Shown here in pieces: positions 44,289 through 52,087 of a DNA stretch of 64,000 nucleotides; position 1 is the first letter of the stretch, and every line of letters begins with the position of its first letter. The position numbers were made by a program, and so were the translations under genes. The notes under the pieces were generated by a model. It was given only the letters and a program-made list of their open reading frames with translations. It made no database searches and was not told where the DNA came from. The stretch is from Azotobacter bryophylli (GTDB lineage: Bacteria; Pseudomonadota; Gammaproteobacteria; Pseudomonadales; Pseudomonadaceae), in assembly GCF_042643485.1 (NCBI RefSeq), contig NZ_JBHRSJ010000017.1, positions 81,308-145,307 of the forward strand, written 5' to 3'.

Positions 44289-44987
44289 TCAGACGATGCG
44301 GACGTTCAGCTCGCCGAGGCCGTCCACGCCGCCGACCATCCGGTCGCCGGCCACGACCGGGCCGACGCCTTCCGGGGTGCCGGTCATGATCAGGTCGCCC
44401 GGCTTCAGCTCGAAGAAGCGCGACAGGTAGGCGATGGTCTCCGGTACCGACCAGATCAGCTTGTCGATATCGCTGCGCTGCTTGTCGGCTTCGTTGACCT
44501 GCAGCCAGATGCCGGCCTGGGTCGGATGGCCGATCAGGCTGGCCGGGTACAGCGGGGCGATCGGCGCGGACTGGTCGAAGGCCTTGCCGATTTCCCACGG
44601 CCGGCCCATCTCGCGCATCTTCATCTGCAGGTCGCGGCGGGTCATGTCCAGGCCCACGGCGTAGCCGAAGACGTGGTCGTTGGCCTCTTCCAGCGGAATG
44701 TCGCTACCGCCCTTGCCGATGGCCACCACGAGCTCGATCTCGTAGTGGTAGTTGCTGGTTTCCGACGGATACGGCAGTTCCAGGGTCTGGCCATCGGCGA
44801 CGCCGATCACGCTGTCGGCCGGCTTGCAGAAGAAGAACGGCGGCTCGCGGTCCGGGTCGAAGCCCATTTCCCGGGCATGGGCGGCGTAGTTGCGGCCGAC
44901 GCAGTAGACGCGACGGACCGGGAAACGCTGTTCGCTACCGGCGATCGGCAGGCTGGTGACGGCTTGCGGCTCGATTACATAGGTCAT
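44289..44987 (-). CDS. mhbH: Fumarylpyruvate hydrolase (FAH family)
   Basis: This 232-residue FAH-fold hydrolase cleaves fumarylpyruvate to fumarate and pyruvate. Metal-binding Glu/Asp lie in 'TSNYHYEIELVVAIGKGG' and in 'VGLDMTRRDLQMKMREMG'. 'IMTGTPEGVGPVVAGDRM' closes the active site. It follows gentisate dioxygenase by 21 bases in the same operon. Confidence 0.92.
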   Translation of the reverse strand: MTYVIEPQAVTSLPIAGSEQRFPVRRVYCVGRNYAAHAREMGFDPDREPPFFFCKPADSVIGVADGQTLELPYPSETSNYHYEIELVVAIGKGGSDIPLEEANDHVFGYAVGLDMTRRDLQMKMREMGRPWEIGKAFDQSAPIAPLYPASLIGHPTQAGIWLQVNEADKQRSDIDKLIWSVPETIAYLSRFFELKPGDLIMTGTPEGVGPVVAGDRMVGGVDGLGELNVRIV

Positions 44988-45008
44988 GTGGGTCTTCCCG
45001 TGGGTCGA

Positions 45009-46061
45009 TCAGTGGGTTTCGCGCGCTTCGCGCAGGATGCCGAGCGCTTCCTGAACCGGACGGTCGGAGAAGCTGAACAGCACGCAATCTTCGTCGGCTT
45101 CGAAGCTGACCGGAGCCCAGGTCGGCACCACGAAGATGTCCTTGGCTTCGAAATCGAAGCGTTCGCCGCCGATGACCGCCGTGCCGCGACCTTCCACCAC
45201 GCTGAACACGGTGGCGTCGGTGGTGCGGTAGGTCCGGCCGCGGAAGCCGCGCGGCAGCATCTGCATGAAGGTGGCGATGGTCGGCATCGGCCAGCCGCCG
45301 TCGACCGGGTTCACGTAGCGCAGCTTGACGCCGTCGAAGGGGTCGATCTCGCCCTGGCGCAGCAGGGTGTCGAGGGCCTCGCGGGTGCGCACGTAGGGGT
45401 AGCTGAAGATCGGCGAGGTCTTGCCCTTCGGCTGGTAGCGCAGCGGCAGCATGTTGTGGCCGAAGCGGGCGAAGCTGTTGCCTTCCGGACGGGTCAGCGG
45501 CTGCTCGGGCTTCTCATAGTTCTCGGCGAAGGTGGCGCCGAAGAAGCGGATCATCGGGATGTCCAGGCCATCGAGCCAGACCACCGGCTTGCCGCCTTCG
45601 GCTTCCACGGGATTGCCGTGGTCGTGCCAGGTCCAGGACGGGGTGATGATGAAGTCGCCCGGTTCCATGGTGGTGCGCTCGCCGTCCACCGCGGTATAGG
45701 CGCCGCGGCCTTCGACCACGAAGCGCAGGGCCGACTGGCTGTGTCGGTGGCTGGGGGCGATCTCGCCCGGCAGGATCAGCTGCAGGCCGGCATAGAGGGT
45801 ATTGGTGATCGCGGCCTGACCGCGGATCGCCGGGTTTTCCAGGACCAGCACGCGGCGGATGGCTTCCTCGGCGCTGATCAGCCGGCCGGCTTCCATCAGA
45901 TACGGGCGCAGATCGCTGTAGCGCCAACGCGCCGCGACGCAGGAAGCGGCCGGCTCCTTGGGCACCAGGTTATGCAGCTGCTCCCACAGCGGGAACATGT
46001 CGTGGACATCGATACGCTTGTAGAACGCTTCGCGCTCTGTGCTGGTTTTGTTGTTGGTCAT
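45009..46061 (-). CDS. mhbD: Gentisate 1,2-dioxygenase
   Basis: This 350-residue bicupin Fe(II) dioxygenase opens the gentisate ring to maleylpyruvate. The iron site in the N-terminal cupin is 'APSHRHSQSALRF' (His105, His107) and 'TPSWTWHDHGN' (His146). The C-terminal cupin (about 255-335) has lost most ligands, as is usual. The start at 46061 (MTNNKTSTE) is preferred over the longer frame to 46208, which would run through the regulator's operator region. It is the first gene of the minus-strand catabolic unit, divergent from the LysR gene. Confidence 0.95.
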   Translation of the reverse strand: MTNNKTSTEREAFYKRIDVHDMFPLWEQLHNLVPKEPAASCVAARWRYSDLRPYLMEAGRLISAEEAIRRVLVLENPAIRGQAAITNTLYAGLQLILPGEIAPSHRHSQSALRFVVEGRGAYTAVDGERTTMEPGDFIITPSWTWHDHGNPVEAEGGKPVVWLDGLDIPMIRFFGATFAENYEKPEQPLTRPEGNSFARFGHNMLPLRYQPKGKTSPIFSYPYVRTREALDTLLRQGEIDPFDGVKLRYVNPVDGGWPMPTIATFMQMLPRGFRGRTYRTTDATVFSVVEGRGTAVIGGERFDFEAKDIFVVPTWAPVSFEADEDCVLFSFSDRPVQEALGILREARETH

Positions 46062-46155
46062 TGGTCCACCCGTGAGGATCGAGAAGTGCCGGCCACCACA
46101 ACGGCTGTTAGCACTCCAGAAGCCGGCCCGCAGGCACAGGCCGATGAATGGGCGG

Positions 46156-46187
46156 ATTATTGGGCGGCTTTCCCCATGCCGAATAAT
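46156..46187. promoter_or_regulatory. Inverted repeat, probable LysR-regulator operator for the gentisate cluster
   Basis: ATTATTGGGC (46156-46165) and GCCGAATAAT (46178-46187) form a 9-of-10 inverted repeat separated by 12 bases. The site contains the LysR T-N11-A geometry and lies in the 167-base gap between gentisate dioxygenase and the LysR gene, 41 bases before the latter. This is the classical place for autoregulation plus activation of the divergent operon. Confidence 0.65.
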
Positions 46188-46228
46188 GATATTTTTAGAT
46201 AAAGCCATATAAAAAAAGGTATACCGGC

Positions 46229-47173
46229 ATGGACTGGACCCGCAGACTGCGCCTGCGCCACCTTGATCTGCTGATCAGCCTCGCGGAGACCGGCAGTCTC
46301 AGCGACACCGCACGCACCACCCACACCACCCAGCCCGGCCTGTCGAAATGGCTCAAGGAGCTCGAGGAGGACGTCGGCGCGCCGCTCTTCGAGCGCCACG
46401 CCCGCGGCCTGCGGCTGACGCCCCAGGGACGGCTGCTGCTGGAACATGCCCGGCGCATCCGCAGCGAGATGCAGCGCGCCCAGTACAACCTCGAGGCCCT
46501 GCGCGAGGGCAGCACCCTCGGCGTGGCCGTCGGCACCTCGCCGGCCTCGGCCTCCAGCCTGGTGCCCGACGCCATCGGGCGCTTCCTCGAACGCCACCCC
46601 AAGGCGCGGGTGGAGTTCGTGGAAAGCACCATGAACCTGCTGCTGGAGCGCCTGGAGCGTGGCCAGCTGGACGTGGTGGTGGGGCGCCTGGACAACTACG
46701 AGCCGCGCCCGACCCTGTGCAGCGAGATGCTCTACGACGAGCCGCTGACCATCGTCGCCCGTCCCGACCATCCGCTGGCCCTGCGCGAGCAGGTGGAATG
46801 GGAGGACATCTATCTCTACGACTGGATCGTCTGGCCGCAGCACACGCCGATCCGCAGCAAGCTGGACAACGTCCTGTCGCTGAGCGGGCGCAAGCCGCTG
46901 CCCTACCGGATCGAGTCCTCCTCGCAGATGGGCAATCTCTGGCTGCTGCAGCACAGCGACATGCTGTCCATCGGCTCGGAGCGGGTCGCCGCGCATTTCG
47001 CCGCGCTCGGCCTGCTGGTCGCCCTGCCGCTGAAGCTCGGCGCCACCGGCTCGCTCGGCATGTGCTGGCGCGACGAGCCGCACCTGGCCGAGGGCACCCG
47101 GGATCTGCTCGACTGCCTGCGCCGGGCGGCGACCGACGATCCGTCCGGGGGGCGCCTAGCCGGGGGCGCCTAG
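46229..47173 (+). CDS. mhbR: LysR-type transcriptional regulator of the gentisate cluster
   Basis: This 314-residue LTTR has an N-terminal winged helix-turn-helix ('HLDLLISLAETGSLSDTART', 'TTQPGLSKWLKELEEDVGAP'). The effector domain is about 95-300. The C-terminal tail repeats 'GGRLAGGA'. It is divergent from gentisate dioxygenase and has the operator-like repeat between. It probably responds to 3-hydroxybenzoate or gentisate. The 3' end overlaps the convergent PhaC-like gene by 4 bases. Confidence 0.88.
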   Translation: MDWTRRLRLRHLDLLISLAETGSLSDTARTTHTTQPGLSKWLKELEEDVGAPLFERHARGLRLTPQGRLLLEHARRIRSEMQRAQYNLEALREGSTLGVAVGTSPASASSLVPDAIGRFLERHPKARVEFVESTMNLLLERLERGQLDVVVGRLDNYEPRPTLCSEMLYDEPLTIVARPDHPLALREQVEWEDIYLYDWIVWPQHTPIRSKLDNVLSLSGRKPLPYRIESSSQMGNLWLLQHSDMLSIGSERVAAHFAALGLLVALPLKLGATGSLGMCWRDEPHLAEGTRDLLDCLRRAATDDPSGGRLAGGA

Positions 47174-48213
47174 CCCGGCCTCGGTTTCTGCAGCCAGTCG
47201 AAGATGACCGGCCACAGCTCGGCATGGGCGCGCCGGCCGATCAGGCTGCCCAGGTGCTGCAGGGCCACGCCGACCTCGCCGCGGTAGGCCAGCAGCAGCT
47301 TGTCGGCGCTGGCGGCCTGGCGATGGAAAGGCAGGATGGATTCGGGGGGAATCGTCCGGCCGTGCGGGTTGAACACGACCGCCAGGGGGACGCCGACGGC
47401 CTGCGGGGAAACCCGGCAGCCGGCCACGACCAGCTCGCCGCGCATCAGCCGGTCCGCCCGGTACAGGTCTTCCACCACCTCGCGGAACAGCCGGCCGGGC
47501 AGGGCCAGTTCGTCCAGCGCCCAGCGTTCCACCAGCAGATGGGTACGCAGGTCTTCGCGGTCGAGGGAGGCCAGTGTGAGGTCGGCGTAGCGCTGCCAGC
47601 CGAACTCGACGGGGGAGGCCGCCATGCTGGCGGCGCTGAGGAAGGAGCCGGGCACGCAGCCGAAGGCGGCCGCCAGCGCCTGCGCCGGTGGCGCGACGGC
47701 CAGCAGCGGGCGGAAGGCGCCGGCGGCCTCGGCGAAATGCAGCGGCGTTTCCAGCAGCACCAGGGAGGCCAGGGCACCGGGGTGCAGCGCCGCGCAGCTC
47801 ACGCACAACGCGCCGCCCAGGGAGTGGGTGGCCAGGTGCGGCGGCCGGCCGTGGCGCTCGCCCACGCTTTCCAGGCAGCGGCCGATGGCCGCGGCGTACT
47901 CGGCGAGCCCGAAGTCCGCCGGGGCCTCGGTCCACTGGCTGAGGTAGACCGCGAATCCCCGGGCCCGGGCGTGGGCCACCACGCTGGCGGCCGGGTGCAG
48001 GTCCCAGAGGTAGTGGCGCTTGATCGGTGCCGGCACGATCAGCAGCGCACTATGCGCCCGCTCCGGCTCCCGGTAGGCCAGCAGGCGCACCGCTGGGGCT
48101 TCCCAGAGGCAGCGATGGGGCTGCTCGACCGGCGCCAGACCGGCGGCCTCCAGTTGCTGGCCACGCCGGCGGCGAAGCCGGTCGAGGTGGTGGAACAGGG
48201 TGGGCATCGCCAT
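47170..48213 (-). CDS. Alpha/beta-hydrolase related to PHA synthase (PhaC-like)
   Basis: This 347-residue alpha/beta-hydrolase has the nucleophile elbow 'LATHSLGGALCVSC' with Ser as nucleophile. Other PhaC-like landmarks are 'LLIVPAPIKRHYLWDLHP' near the N-terminus, 'YLSQWTEAPADFGLAEY' and a C-terminal 'LLAYRGEVGVALQHLGSLIG' with Asp/His candidates. True PHA synthases use Cys at the nucleophile position (GxCxGG), so the Ser here points to a hydrolase or thioesterase. The start at 48213 follows AAGGAGG. The biological substrate is unknown. Confidence 0.7.
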   Translation of the reverse strand: MAMPTLFHHLDRLRRRRGQQLEAAGLAPVEQPHRCLWEAPAVRLLAYREPERAHSALLIVPAPIKRHYLWDLHPAASVVAHARARGFAVYLSQWTEAPADFGLAEYAAAIGRCLESVGERHGRPPHLATHSLGGALCVSCAALHPGALASLVLLETPLHFAEAAGAFRPLLAVAPPAQALAAAFGCVPGSFLSAASMAASPVEFGWQRYADLTLASLDREDLRTHLLVERWALDELALPGRLFREVVEDLYRADRLMRGELVVAGCRVSPQAVGVPLAVVFNPHGRTIPPESILPFHRQAASADKLLLAYRGEVGVALQHLGSLIGRRAHAELWPVIFDWLQKPRPG

Positions 48214-48242
48214 CCTTCCACGGCCTCCTTCGCCGGGTGCGC

Positions 48243-48473
48243 TCAGCCGTGGCGCTGGTAGACGATCTTGCGGGTGCCGCCGTCGCAGCTGCCGACCACC
48301 ATGCCCGGGTCGGTCACTTCCTCGGCGGGCACGACTTCCAGGGTGTAGGTGGTCACGCCGGCGGCCTGGATCTTCACCTCGATCTCTTCCCTGAGCTCCT
48401 CGCAGGGCTTGGTCGCCGCCAGCAGCGGGGCGCTCAGGAGGCCGAGGGAGAGGACGAGGGCGCATCGGTACAT
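48243..48473 (-). CDS. DUF1161 family periplasmic protein
   Basis: This 76-residue protein has a signal peptide (MYRCALVLSLGLLSAPLLAA) and a mature domain beginning 'TKPCEELREEIEVKIQAAGV'. Two Cys (in KPCEEL and VGSCDGG) could pair in a disulfide. An AAGGAG Shine-Dalgarno precedes the ATG at 48473. Its 5' end overlaps the aminopeptidase 3' end by 40 bases in a different frame, so the two are probably cotranscribed. Function unknown. Confidence 0.85.
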   Translation of the reverse strand: MYRCALVLSLGLLSAPLLAATKPCEELREEIEVKIQAAGVTTYTLEVVPAEEVTDPGMVVGSCDGGTRKIVYQRHG

Positions 48474-49558
48474 GGGGGCTTCTCCTTGGGGGCACGGGCC
48501 TGCAGCCCGGCGAGGCGCCGATGGCGCTCGGCGGCCGGCAGACGGGCCAGACGCTGCACTTCGACATAGAAACGCGGCCAATTCTCGTCGGTGCTGCGAA
48601 AAATTTCCTCGAAGGCCGCGACCCAGCCGTGGTAGAGCCCGAACGGCAGGAGCTTGGCGTTGTTCAGCGGGCCGAAGACCCAGGCGTCGTAGCGGCGGTC
48701 GCCGCCCCACCGGCCATCGCGCAGGCGCCGGTATTCGCCGCGCAGGCGCTCGAACTCGGCCTGCTTGGCGCGGCGCATCTCGGTCGCCGGCAGGCCGCTG
48801 GTGTAGAGCCGGGCGAGCCGCTCGCGGGTCTGCAGCATCAGGGCGACGAACTGCTCCTCGCGCCGCTCCCCCGACTCGTCCGGCGCCGGCAGCCCCCGGG
48901 TGGCGCGCCACTGGCGCAGGCCCTGACGCTCGACGAAGGTGGCGAAGGATTCGTTGAAGGCGCTGTCGTCCCGCACGTAGAGCTTCTGGTGCGCCAGCTC
49001 GTGGAAGATCAGCGCGGCCAGCTCGTCGTCGCTATGCCGCAGCATGCCGCCGAGGATCGGGTCGTCGAACCAGCCGAGGGTCGAGTAGGCCTCGACCCCG
49101 CCGATCCAGGTGTCCAGTCCCTGCTGCTGGAGCAGTGCCGCCGCCCCGCGCGCCCGGCCGAGAGCGTAGTAGCCGCGGTAGGCCACGCAGCCGGCGATGG
49201 GGAAGCACTGGGTCCGCGGCTGCACGGAAAACTCCCCGGTGGCGAAGACGTTCCACATCACGTAGGGCCGGCCGAGGTCGGCGTACTGGCGATAGCTGCC
49301 GTTGTCCGGCAGATCGAGGGTGCGGCTGGCGAAGGCGCGGGCCTGCAGGACCAGCCCCAGGCGCTGGCGCAGCCGGGGGTCGCCGTGCGGGTCGGTGACC
49401 AGCTCGGCGATCGGCTCGCGGCGCTCCAGCAGGTCGAGCTGACCGCCGAGCAGCTGGCCGTAGTAGCCGAGGCTGGAGCAGCCATTCAGACAGACGGCCA
49501 GGAGCAGGGGAACCAAACCCCGACTACGATTGTCGACGAGTAAGCTGAAAAGTTTCAT
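48434..49558 (-). CDS. Predicted lipoprotein aminopeptidase (Aminopep/COG4324 family)
   Basis: This 374-residue protein has a signal peptide with lipobox ('LLLAVCLNGCSSLGY'). It carries a zinc-peptidase HExxH-type site 'ALIFHELAHQKLYVRDD' followed by Glu in 'FNESFATFVERQGL'. This is the predicted-aminopeptidase family Pfam calls Aminopep. The first ATG (49567) and the in-frame ATG at 49558 are both possible; neither has a clear Shine-Dalgarno. The 3' end overlaps the DUF1161 gene. Confidence 0.82.
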   Translation of the reverse strand: MKLFSLLVDNRSRGLVPLLLAVCLNGCSSLGYYGQLLGGQLDLLERREPIAELVTDPHGDPRLRQRLGLVLQARAFASRTLDLPDNGSYRQYADLGRPYVMWNVFATGEFSVQPRTQCFPIAGCVAYRGYYALGRARGAAALLQQQGLDTWIGGVEAYSTLGWFDDPILGGMLRHSDDELAALIFHELAHQKLYVRDDSAFNESFATFVERQGLRQWRATRGLPAPDESGERREEQFVALMLQTRERLARLYTSGLPATEMRRAKQAEFERLRGEYRRLRDGRWGGDRRYDAWVFGPLNNAKLLPFGLYHGWVAAFEEIFRSTDENWPRFYVEVQRLARLPAAERHRRLAGLQARAPKEKPPCTDAPSSSPSAS

Positions 49559-49932
49559 CCGGCGCATCCGTGTGGTCGTGAAGCAAGGAGGCGTTTCGGC
49601 GAGGGACCGTCGCAGTGATGGCAGCGAACCCGTCCCGGCGTGGAAATGGAGTTTACAGACAGTTATGGGCAGTCTCGATTTTCAACGCCGCCTGGACATC
49701 CCTGCTCGCGGCCCATCGATGCATCCACCAGCGCTTCATCTATGACCGTCCCCCAGCCGTAAGCCGTAGAACGCAGCCAGCACGGGTCAGGCGCGGACCG
49801 GGCCAGCCCACCGAATCGGCGGAAGTTTACGAACAGTAGATGAGCTTTTCGGGTGCGATGCCTCCGCTTGGCGAGAGCCACCGATCCTCGTGCGCGGTCG
49901 TTCTTCACGGCCCGATATACCGGAGCCTGCCC
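49559..49932. other. Intergenic region before the tandem lipoproteins
   Basis: These 374 bases lie between divergent genes. Short open frames exist on both strands, but none has a ribosome binding site or a recognisable family. The stretch 49700-49840 has coding-like composition without an intact gene. No promoter can be set by eye. Confidence 0.4.
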
Positions 49933-50349
49933 ATGCGCACCCTCATTCTCCTGACCTGCCCGCTCGTCCTCGGCGGTTGCAACCTGCTGATGCCCCGGCC
50001 CGATCCCGGCCAGGCCTGGATCGAGCTGAACCCTCCCGCCCCGCGGTCGCTGCGGGCCACCGAGGTGGACCACCGCAAGCTGGACGACCACCGCTACTTC
50101 CAGGTCCCGCCGGGCGCCCACCGGCTGGGCATGCGCTATCGCTTCGAGGTGGATGCCAGCAACATCGGCCCGGACAGCGACGCCCATGAGCGCGACTGCC
50201 TGATCCGCCTGAATTACGGGAAATTCGCCGCCGGGCAGCGGTATAGTCTGGAGGTCGGCCAGGTCGGTTTCCGTCCCTGGGCCAAGCTCTACGATGCCGA
50301 GCGCCGGGAACTGGCGCGCGGCAAGGAGAGCGGCTGCAAGGGAGCCTGA
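49933..50349 (+). CDS. Small lipoprotein, first of a tandem paralogous pair
   Basis: This 138-residue predicted lipoprotein has lipobox LGGC in 'CPLVLGGCNLLMPRPDPGQA'. The core pattern is 'KLDDHRYFQVPPGAHRLGMR', then 'CLIRLNYGKFAAGQRYSLEV', with a C-terminal Cys. The same pattern occurs in the next gene, so the pair arose by duplication. The ATG at 49933 (MRTLILLT) is chosen because it gives the signal peptide. Function unknown. Confidence 0.8.
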   Translation: MRTLILLTCPLVLGGCNLLMPRPDPGQAWIELNPPAPRSLRATEVDHRKLDDHRYFQVPPGAHRLGMRYRFEVDASNIGPDSDAHERDCLIRLNYGKFAAGQRYSLEVGQVGFRPWAKLYDAERRELARGKESGCKGA

Positions 50350-50382
50350 CGCGCCGACGCCGTCATCTGCCCGGGGCCGGCC

Positions 50383-50793
50383 ATGCCAAGACTGCTGTGG
50401 ATATCCATTCCTTTTCTTCTCGCCGCCTGCGTCGGCCCGATGCCTGCCCCGGACCCGCGGATGGCCTGGGTCGACCTGCAGACCCGCGAGGTCTACAACA
50501 TGCTGATGTCCGAGCGGCTGGACGGCAAGCGGCTGGACGACGGCCGCTATTTCCAGGTCAGCCCCGGTGCCCACGTGCTGGAGGCGAGCCTGCGCTACTA
50601 CTTCAACGGCCCGGCCCGGCGCAATACGCTGCCGATCAACTGCACCCTGCGCCTGCGCTACCCCGACTTCGCTGCCGGGCAACGCTACCGGCTGGAGGCC
50701 TGGACCCTGTCGAACCAGATAGAGGCCGTGCTCTACGACGCGCAGAACCACGAGCTGGCGGAGGCCGAGGTGCTGAACTGCTGGCAGTACTAG
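50383..50793 (+). CDS. Small lipoprotein, second of a tandem paralogous pair
   Basis: This 136-residue predicted lipoprotein has lipobox LAAC ('ISIPFLLAACVGPMPAPDP'). It shares the core with the preceding gene: 'RLDDGRYFQVSPGAHVLEAS', 'CTLRLRYPDFAAGQRYRLEA' and 'VLYDAQNHELAEAEVLNC'. The two genes are 33 bases apart in one orientation and probably cotranscribed. The conserved Cys pair may form a disulfide. Function unknown. Confidence 0.82.
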   Translation: MPRLLWISIPFLLAACVGPMPAPDPRMAWVDLQTREVYNMLMSERLDGKRLDDGRYFQVSPGAHVLEASLRYYFNGPARRNTLPINCTLRLRYPDFAAGQRYRLEAWTLSNQIEAVLYDAQNHELAEAEVLNCWQY

Positions 50794-50821
50794 CGGATCT
50801 CCGCCAACCGCCGGTCGGCGC

Positions 50822-51820
50822 TCAGGACGGCCGGCCTTGGTCGGCGCGCTCGCCGCACAGATCCAGGACGAACCAGCGCTCCACCTCGGCCTGGTCAAGC
50901 CCGGCGCCGAGCAGGGCGAACAGCTTGCCCAGCGCCGCCTCGCGGGTCATACCGCCGCCGTCGATCAGCCCGGCTTCGCGCAGCCGGCTGCCGGCAGCGT
51001 AGACGCCGAACTCCACGTGTCCGTGGGGACACTGACTGATGGCGACCAGCACCACGCCGCGCCGATGGGCCTCCTTCAGCACCTCGATCAGCTCGGCATT
51101 GCCGGCCGGCCCGGTGCCGCTGCCGTAGCACTCAAGCACCAGCCCCTGCACGCCGCTGCCCAGCAGGCCGCGCAGATGGCCGGCCTGCAGGCCGGGAAAG
51201 AATGGCAGCACGGCCAGGTTCACCGGCCGGCGCGGCCGGCGGTAGTCGAGGGCGGCGGGCAGGGCGACGGCAGGCTCGCCACGGCGCTGGCGCGGCAGCA
51301 CGGCGAAGGCGTCGAAGGCATCGCTGCGCAGCTTGCTCACCCTTGCGCCATGCAGCAGTTGGCCGTCGAAGTAGAGGTGTACGCCGGGTGCCACGCCGCG
51401 CTGCAGCGCCTCCACGGCGCCGAACAGGTTGGCCCAGGCGTCGCTGCCCGGGGCGCCGGCCGGCAGCATCGAGCCGGTCAGCACCACCGGCACGCCCAGG
51501 CCGAGGAGCAGGAAGCTCAGGGCCGCCGCGCTGTAGGCCAGGGTGTCGGTGCCGTGCAGCAGCAGCACAGCGTCGCAGCCATCGGCCTCCACCGCCGCGA
51601 CGATCATTTCGGCCAGGGTCAGCCAGTTGGCCTGGGTCATGTTGGCGCTGTCGATCGGCGGCTGCAGTTCGCGGTACAGCCAGTGCGGCATCCGCCGCTG
51701 CGGCTCGTCCGCCAGTCGCGCGCGCAGGTGGGCATCGAAACCGGCGGTCGGCACCAACCCCTGCTCGCTCGCCTGCATGCCGATGGTTCCGCCGCTGTAG
51801 AGCAGCATCAGTTTGTTCAT
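50822..51820 (-). CDS. ansA: L-asparaginase, type I (cytoplasmic)
   Basis: This 332-residue amidohydrolase converts asparagine to aspartate and ammonia. The two catalytic Thr motifs are 'MLLYSGGTIGMQASEQG' (Thr in GGTIG) and 'LLLHGTDTLAYSAAALSF' (Thr-Asp). The absence of a signal peptide points to type I. The start at 51820 (MNKLMLLYSGG) is chosen because the family begins just before the TGGTI motif. It is divergent from purE. Confidence 0.9.
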   Translation of the reverse strand: MNKLMLLYSGGTIGMQASEQGLVPTAGFDAHLRARLADEPQRRMPHWLYRELQPPIDSANMTQANWLTLAEMIVAAVEADGCDAVLLLHGTDTLAYSAAALSFLLLGLGVPVVLTGSMLPAGAPGSDAWANLFGAVEALQRGVAPGVHLYFDGQLLHGARVSKLRSDAFDAFAVLPRQRRGEPAVALPAALDYRRPRRPVNLAVLPFFPGLQAGHLRGLLGSGVQGLVLECYGSGTGPAGNAELIEVLKEAHRRGVVLVAISQCPHGHVEFGVYAAGSRLREAGLIDGGGMTREAALGKLFALLGAGLDQAEVERWFVLDLCGERADQGRPS

Positions 51821-51953
51821 CGCGGGCCGGACCTCTCGGATGACGGGGATGGAGCGACCATGGTAACCCCGCAACCCGGCAGGCGTCCGCGCGGCGAGCC
51901 TTGCCCGACCGATGCTTGGTCGCGCCGCTATGCTTCCCATCGAGGCTTTGCGC

Positions 51954-51959
51954 TATACT
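51954..51959 (+). promoter_or_regulatory. Candidate -10 element of the purEK leader
   Basis: TATACT lies 129 bases upstream of the purE ATG. No good -35 (TTGACA) is seen at 17 +/- 1 spacing; the best is TGCTTC at 51931-51936. If used, transcription would start near 51966 and include the hairpin at 52018-52042. Confidence 0.4.
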
Positions 51960-52017
51960 TCGGCGTTTCGAAAATCGGCGACCCCGAGGCTGCCTGAGCC
52001 GACCCGCCGGACACGCC

Positions 52018-52052
52018 AAGCCACGCCCCATCAGCGTGGCTTGTTGTTTTTT
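52018..52052 (+). terminator. Intrinsic terminator hairpin in the purE leader (candidate attenuator)
   Basis: A perfect 9-bp stem AAGCCACGC/GCGTGGCTT (52018-52026 with 52034-52042) has a 7-nt loop and is followed by GTTGTTTTTT. The T-tract is only on the plus strand. The gene on its left (ansA) is transcribed the other way, so no upstream plus-strand gene ends here and the natural reading is premature termination of purE mRNA. A second GC palindrome, GCGCCCGCGGGCGC, lies at 52056-52069 just before the ribosome binding site. Confidence 0.75.
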
Positions 52053-52087
52053 GATGCGCCCGCGGGCGCCAACGAAGAGGCACGATG

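Noticed and set aside
49615..49839. 74-residue open frame upstream of the tandem lipoproteins
   Set aside because: No Shine-Dalgarno and no family; the opposite strand is also open, as is common at this GC content.
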